From Alligator mississippiensis (Eukaryota; Chordata; Crocodylia; Alligatoridae): DNA of 64,000 nt. Under the pieces are notes generated by a model. It had not been told where the DNA came from, made no database searches, and saw only the letters and a list, made by a program, of their open reading frames with translations. The DNA lies in contig NC_081827.1 in NCBI RefSeq assembly GCF_030867095.1, forward strand, positions 48,896,501-48,960,500. Reading direction: 5' to 3'. Below, in pieces: positions 60,743 through 64,000 of this stretch (position 1 is its first letter; every line of letters begins with the position of its first letter). A program made the translations under genes and the position numbers.

Positions 60743-61360
60743 GTCACAGAATCATAAAAAATTAGACTCCAAAGAGCTCTCAGGAGGTCATCTAGTCCAG
60801 TGGTTCTCAACCTCTTTGTACCAGGACCCATTTGTAAACATCAGTGGCCAGTCCCAACCCAGTAAACAGTTTAAGTAGAAAACAGCGCTCTGGCCCTGCT
60901 GGTGGCCCTCACTCCCAACCCTAACTCCGGGGGGGGGGGGGAGGAAGGGGGAATGGGGGGCCCCAATCTGCCCCTTGCAGGCTGGAACTCTGCCAGTATG
61001 CGAGGGAAAAGCCACAGTTTCCAATGATTTTCTCCTTTACAGGAGAATCCATTTTAAAAGTTGTTTGAGCCATTTTTAAAGTTTGTTTGTGACCCTTCCA
61101 TATATTCTTGCAATGCGCTTTTGGGTCACGACCCACGAGTTGATCTAGTCTAACTTCCTGCTCAAAGCAGGATCATCCCCAACTATATCATCCCACCCAA
61201 GGCAGGTCTTAAAAACCTCCAAGGATGGAGATTCCACAACATCTCTGCATAACCTGTTCCAGTGCTTTACTGCCCTCCTAATGAGAAAGTTCTTCCTAAT
61301 ATCGAACCTAAACTTCCCTTGCTGCGATTTGAGATCATTGCTCCTTGTTGTCAGACTACT
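60743..61360 (-). mobile_element. CR1 3' end, antisense, interrupted by a hAT-like insertion
   Basis: The left piece 60743-60797 (cacagaatcataaaaaatta...caggaggtcatctagtc) and the right piece from 61151 (taacttcctgctcaaagcag...aacttcccttgctgcgatttg) are continuous in the CR1 3' end. The 345 bp between them is a separate element. Confidence 0.88.
60798..61142. mobile_element. hAT-like insertion inside the CR1, right end truncated
   Basis: The left end CAGTGGTTCTCAACC is intact. The right part reads gggtcacgacccacgagttg and then stops, lacking the expected agaaccactg. Exact direct repeats atctagtc lie at 60790-60797 and 61143-61150. A run of about twelve G lies near 60928-60940. Confidence 0.85.
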
Positions 61361-62009
61361 GCTTCTTGTTCTGCTGGTGAGAATCAGTTAGAGGTGTGCT
61401 GTTGAATTCAATAAGTATAGGATGAGGTCCTTAAAGCATCTGATATCAATAAACTAGGACAGGATAACTCTTAATCACTTGTTTGAAATCCAGGCAGAAT
61501 TCTTCTTCCCATAAGGAAAGGGTTAAGTTAGGAGTTGGAAGAGATAGGGTTTTTTTTCCTTTCCCTGGCTTGTGCCAGCTACACCCTCCCAGAGTTCCTT
61601 GACTGATGCAACAAGAATTTATCTTCTTATTTCAATCTACTTAGCCATTTAAATGAGACTGAGAAACAGAAGGGAGGGAGAGCCTTTAGAGTGGGGCTTC
61701 AACACAAAAATATTTTTCATGAGAAAAGGTGACTTCTCACTTTCATCCACTAAAAGAGAAAGAGTAGGGATACAACAAGAAGCAAGAGGCCAGAACTTCA
61801 GCATACACATAAAGATGTCAGTAATAAATGCTTAACTTGTGATGCTAGAACCATTAAACCACTCAACACAAAATCCCAAAAAGATAATGGTTTCAGCAAG
61901 CTTTCATACTAGATTGTAGTCTGGTGGTATTCTGCTACAGAACCTAAGTTGTAATGTGCATCAATACAGTGGACTACTGTTAAAGGCACCATAAATACAG
62001 AAAAAGATC

Positions 62010-63345
62010 AAGATATGATACATATATGGATGACCTTGAGGACAGGAATAATAGAAATGGAATGAAATTAAGTGTTCAAAAGTAAGCATAGAGACTAATT
62101 ACAAAAGTATCTGAGCTGGGAGTTAATTATTAGAAATGACTGAGGAGAAAGGCCTGCATGTATGACTTGATAACAGGATGAGTGTAGCTGCATCATACTG
62201 ACAGCTTGTAAAAATGGGAAGTGCAATCCTAGCAGAGAGAAGAAACTATTGAAGGACAAGGACCTGATACAGCCTGATCTGGAATACTGGACATAATTCT
62301 GGTCATCCACATTCAAAAAAGATGAAAGATCTCAGTACTGCAGAGAAGAACCTGGGGGTTACAGTAAACCAGATGCTAAATATGAGACAACAGCATTGTC
62401 ATTTGCTCTTCTTGGAAAAAAAAAGCCAATAGCATTCTGGGCTGTATGAACAGGAGTACTGTGTTCGGTATTGGGCCCCACACTCTACAAAGAACCAACA
62501 AGAGTCTGCGCAGAGCAATAAAAATTATTAGGGTCATTTAGTTTGGAGAACAGAAGACTGAGAGGAGGATTTGATAACAGTCTTCAAATACCTGAAGAGC
62601 AATTAAAGAGAGGATACAAGCTTTTCTTCGTTACATAGGGGGCAGGAGTCATAGCAATAGCCTCAAGCATCAATAGAGGACATTTAGACTGGAGATTAGG
62701 AGAAATGTTCTGACTATGAGGATGGTCAAACACTGGAACAGGCCACCTAGAGAAACTGTGGAAAATTTCAAGAGCAGGTTGGATAGACACTTAGCTAGGA
62801 AGGTGTAGTCAGGGATGATTCTGCCTTGAGCAGAGGACTGGACTAGATGATTTGGTAAGGTCCTGTCCAGATCTACTTTTGTATGATTCCTGTGATCCTA
62901 TGTTCAGGAAAGATGAACTGGCACAGGTTCAGACAGATGCTATGAGAAAGATCAAGGGAATGGACAGCATATTTTCCAAGAGCAAGCTAAGAGCTTGGCA
63001 TGTTTGTTTAACAAAATGAAGGCTGAACCGGGATATGATTTCTGTCTATGAATAATACATCTGAGAGGTAAACTATTAACTTAAAGACAATAACACCACA
63101 AAGACAAGCACATAAAGATTGATTAGAATTAAATCTAGGCTGTAAATTGGAAGAAAATTTCTAACCATTGGAACAGGCCTCCAATAGCAGCAATGGGGGG
63201 AGGAGAGGGGGGCAAAAAATGAAATAACTTTAGGAACAGATCTTCATCACTTTATAAAAGGATGATATGAGATGGTTGTCTGCAATAGCAGGGATAGGAC
63301 ATTGGAGGTCTCTACCAAACCTATGTTCCAAAAAGCAAATATCTG
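62010..63345 (+). mobile_element. CR1-type LINE (subfamily A), split by another CR1
   Basis: The left piece, about 62010-62326, has gggagttaattattagaaat, tgataacaggatgagtgtag, cctgatctggaatactggac and ggtcatccacattcaaaaaa. The right piece from 62918 has ggcacaggttcagacag, gagcttggcatgtttgttta and aaatgaaggctgaaccggga, then an aggtttctaacca-like stretch. Together they follow the 3' half of a CR1 subfamily in order. The frame is broken throughout. Confidence 0.75.
62327..62902 (+). mobile_element. CR1-type LINE (subfamily B) inserted in another CR1
   Basis: 5' truncated copy from agatctcagtactgcagaga through the usual 3' end: ggaacaggccacctagag, gactggactagatgatttgg, tgtatgattcctgtgatccta. It is flanked by near-identical 15-bp repeats ttcaaaaaagatgaa (62312-62326) and ttcaggaaagatgaa (62903-62917), 13 of 15 matches. 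Confidence 0.8.
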
Positions 63346-64000
63346 AATATTATGTCCAGGGGCTCTTTGACTGTTCTTCTATGAATATTACATCCCTCAT
63401 TAGTCCCCTCCCCAAAGGGAAGTATAACATGCATACCCATGCTTGGGTTGCCTTGGAAGTGGCTGCTCTTTATAGGCACATGATCCCTTCACTTGCCTTT
63501 TTTTATTCCTACCTAGAGCAGTACACAGCATCTGGTATTATTAAGTCCTGATTCAGACTGAGGTCAAACTTTAGAATTCTTACCTTATTCAGCTTAGATT
63601 TTATTTCCTGAATTGGTTCTTCATATTTCAGACAGAACCATAGTAAAATTGTATTTGGTCACCACTCAAGTTTAGCATCTCGGCCTCTTGGCCCAGATCA
63701 AGTGTACTTGGGAATCAAATCTAAACTAATTCTAAGAGATAAGTTATTTATCAGGAATCAAAGTTAAGGTTTTCATAAATTAGTGATTCCAGCTTATATA
63801 GCCATCTGGCAAAGCACCTCTATATACATTGTTTCCCACCCTCTTATGATAGCTATTGGAGCTCCCACAGTGTGCTGAAATATGCAACTGCTGCCTGGTT
63901 GTCAAAACATTAGGGTATTTTTGCCTCACAACATCCAAAAAAGGCTCTCTTCTTTCATTACTGCTCATATCTCTTGGTGGGACATAAATGATCTGTGCTG

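Larger units (their letters stand above)
58689..64000 (-). other. ST7: ST7 intron (partial at right edge)
   Basis: The next upstream ST7 exon, expected to end near ...VLAKYD, was not seen, so this intron runs out of the window. It contains a hAT-like element at 59986-60295, a CR1 tail with a nested hAT at 60743-61360, and a CR1-in-CR1 at about 62010-63345. 58.7-59.98 kb has no recognisable repeat and could hold conserved non-coding sequence. Confidence 0.75.

Noticed and set aside
1..64000. CRISPR arrays, operons, tRNA or rRNA genes
   Set aside because: No regularly spaced direct repeats with unique spacers, no dense co-directional genes and no intact tRNA cloverleaf were seen. The tRNA-like matches belong to SINE heads.

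Overview
This is vertebrate nuclear DNA. It has no operons, ribosome binding sites or dense ORFs. It holds short exons with GT/AG borders separated by kilobases of repeat-rich intron. Two conserved genes are recognisable from their protein sequences: the last coding exon of WNT2 on the + strand (6627-6856), and the last six coding exons of ST7 on the - strand (58688 down to 21128). The genes are convergent, tail to tail, with about 14 kb between the WNT2 stop codon and the ST7 polyadenylation signal. The same arrangement is known from the amniote CAPZA2-ST7-WNT2-ASZ1-CFTR neighbourhood. Abundant CR1-type LINE copies and many hAT-like and other short inverted-repeat DNA elements, with no LTR retrovirus or Alu/L1-like sequence noticed, suggest a sauropsid. 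A crocodilian or turtle is my best inference; the species cannot be named from the sequence alone.

Layout. 1-6626 is the last WNT2 intron, partial at the left edge. 6627-6856 is the last WNT2 coding exon, followed by its 3' UTR. About 7.6-20.9 kb is intergenic, with a nested hAT-like pair (8310-10109), a decayed CR1 LINE (14.6-16.3 kb) and tRNA-derived SINE fragments. 20.9-58.7 kb is the 3' part of ST7: 3' UTR and six exons at 21128-21223, 26917-27056, 30797-30889, 40753-40903, 56952-57054 and 58616-58688. All splice phases agree and about 217 codons are covered. 58689-64000 is ST7 intron whose upstream exons lie beyond the window.

Most of the remaining structure is transposon history. Three copies of a hAT-like family (TAGGG...CCCTA ends) carry 8-bp target duplications, two of them exact. 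Six short elements with GGGTGC-like ends are each flanked by a 3-bp direct repeat, and five of them share a palindromic core. There is a Harbinger-like element with another element nested inside it. One CR1 is inserted in another CR1 with a 15-bp duplication. A GC-rich module appears inside three otherwise different elements. I see no evidence for a new gene system. The value of the window lies in the two well-defined gene ends and in datable nested insertions.
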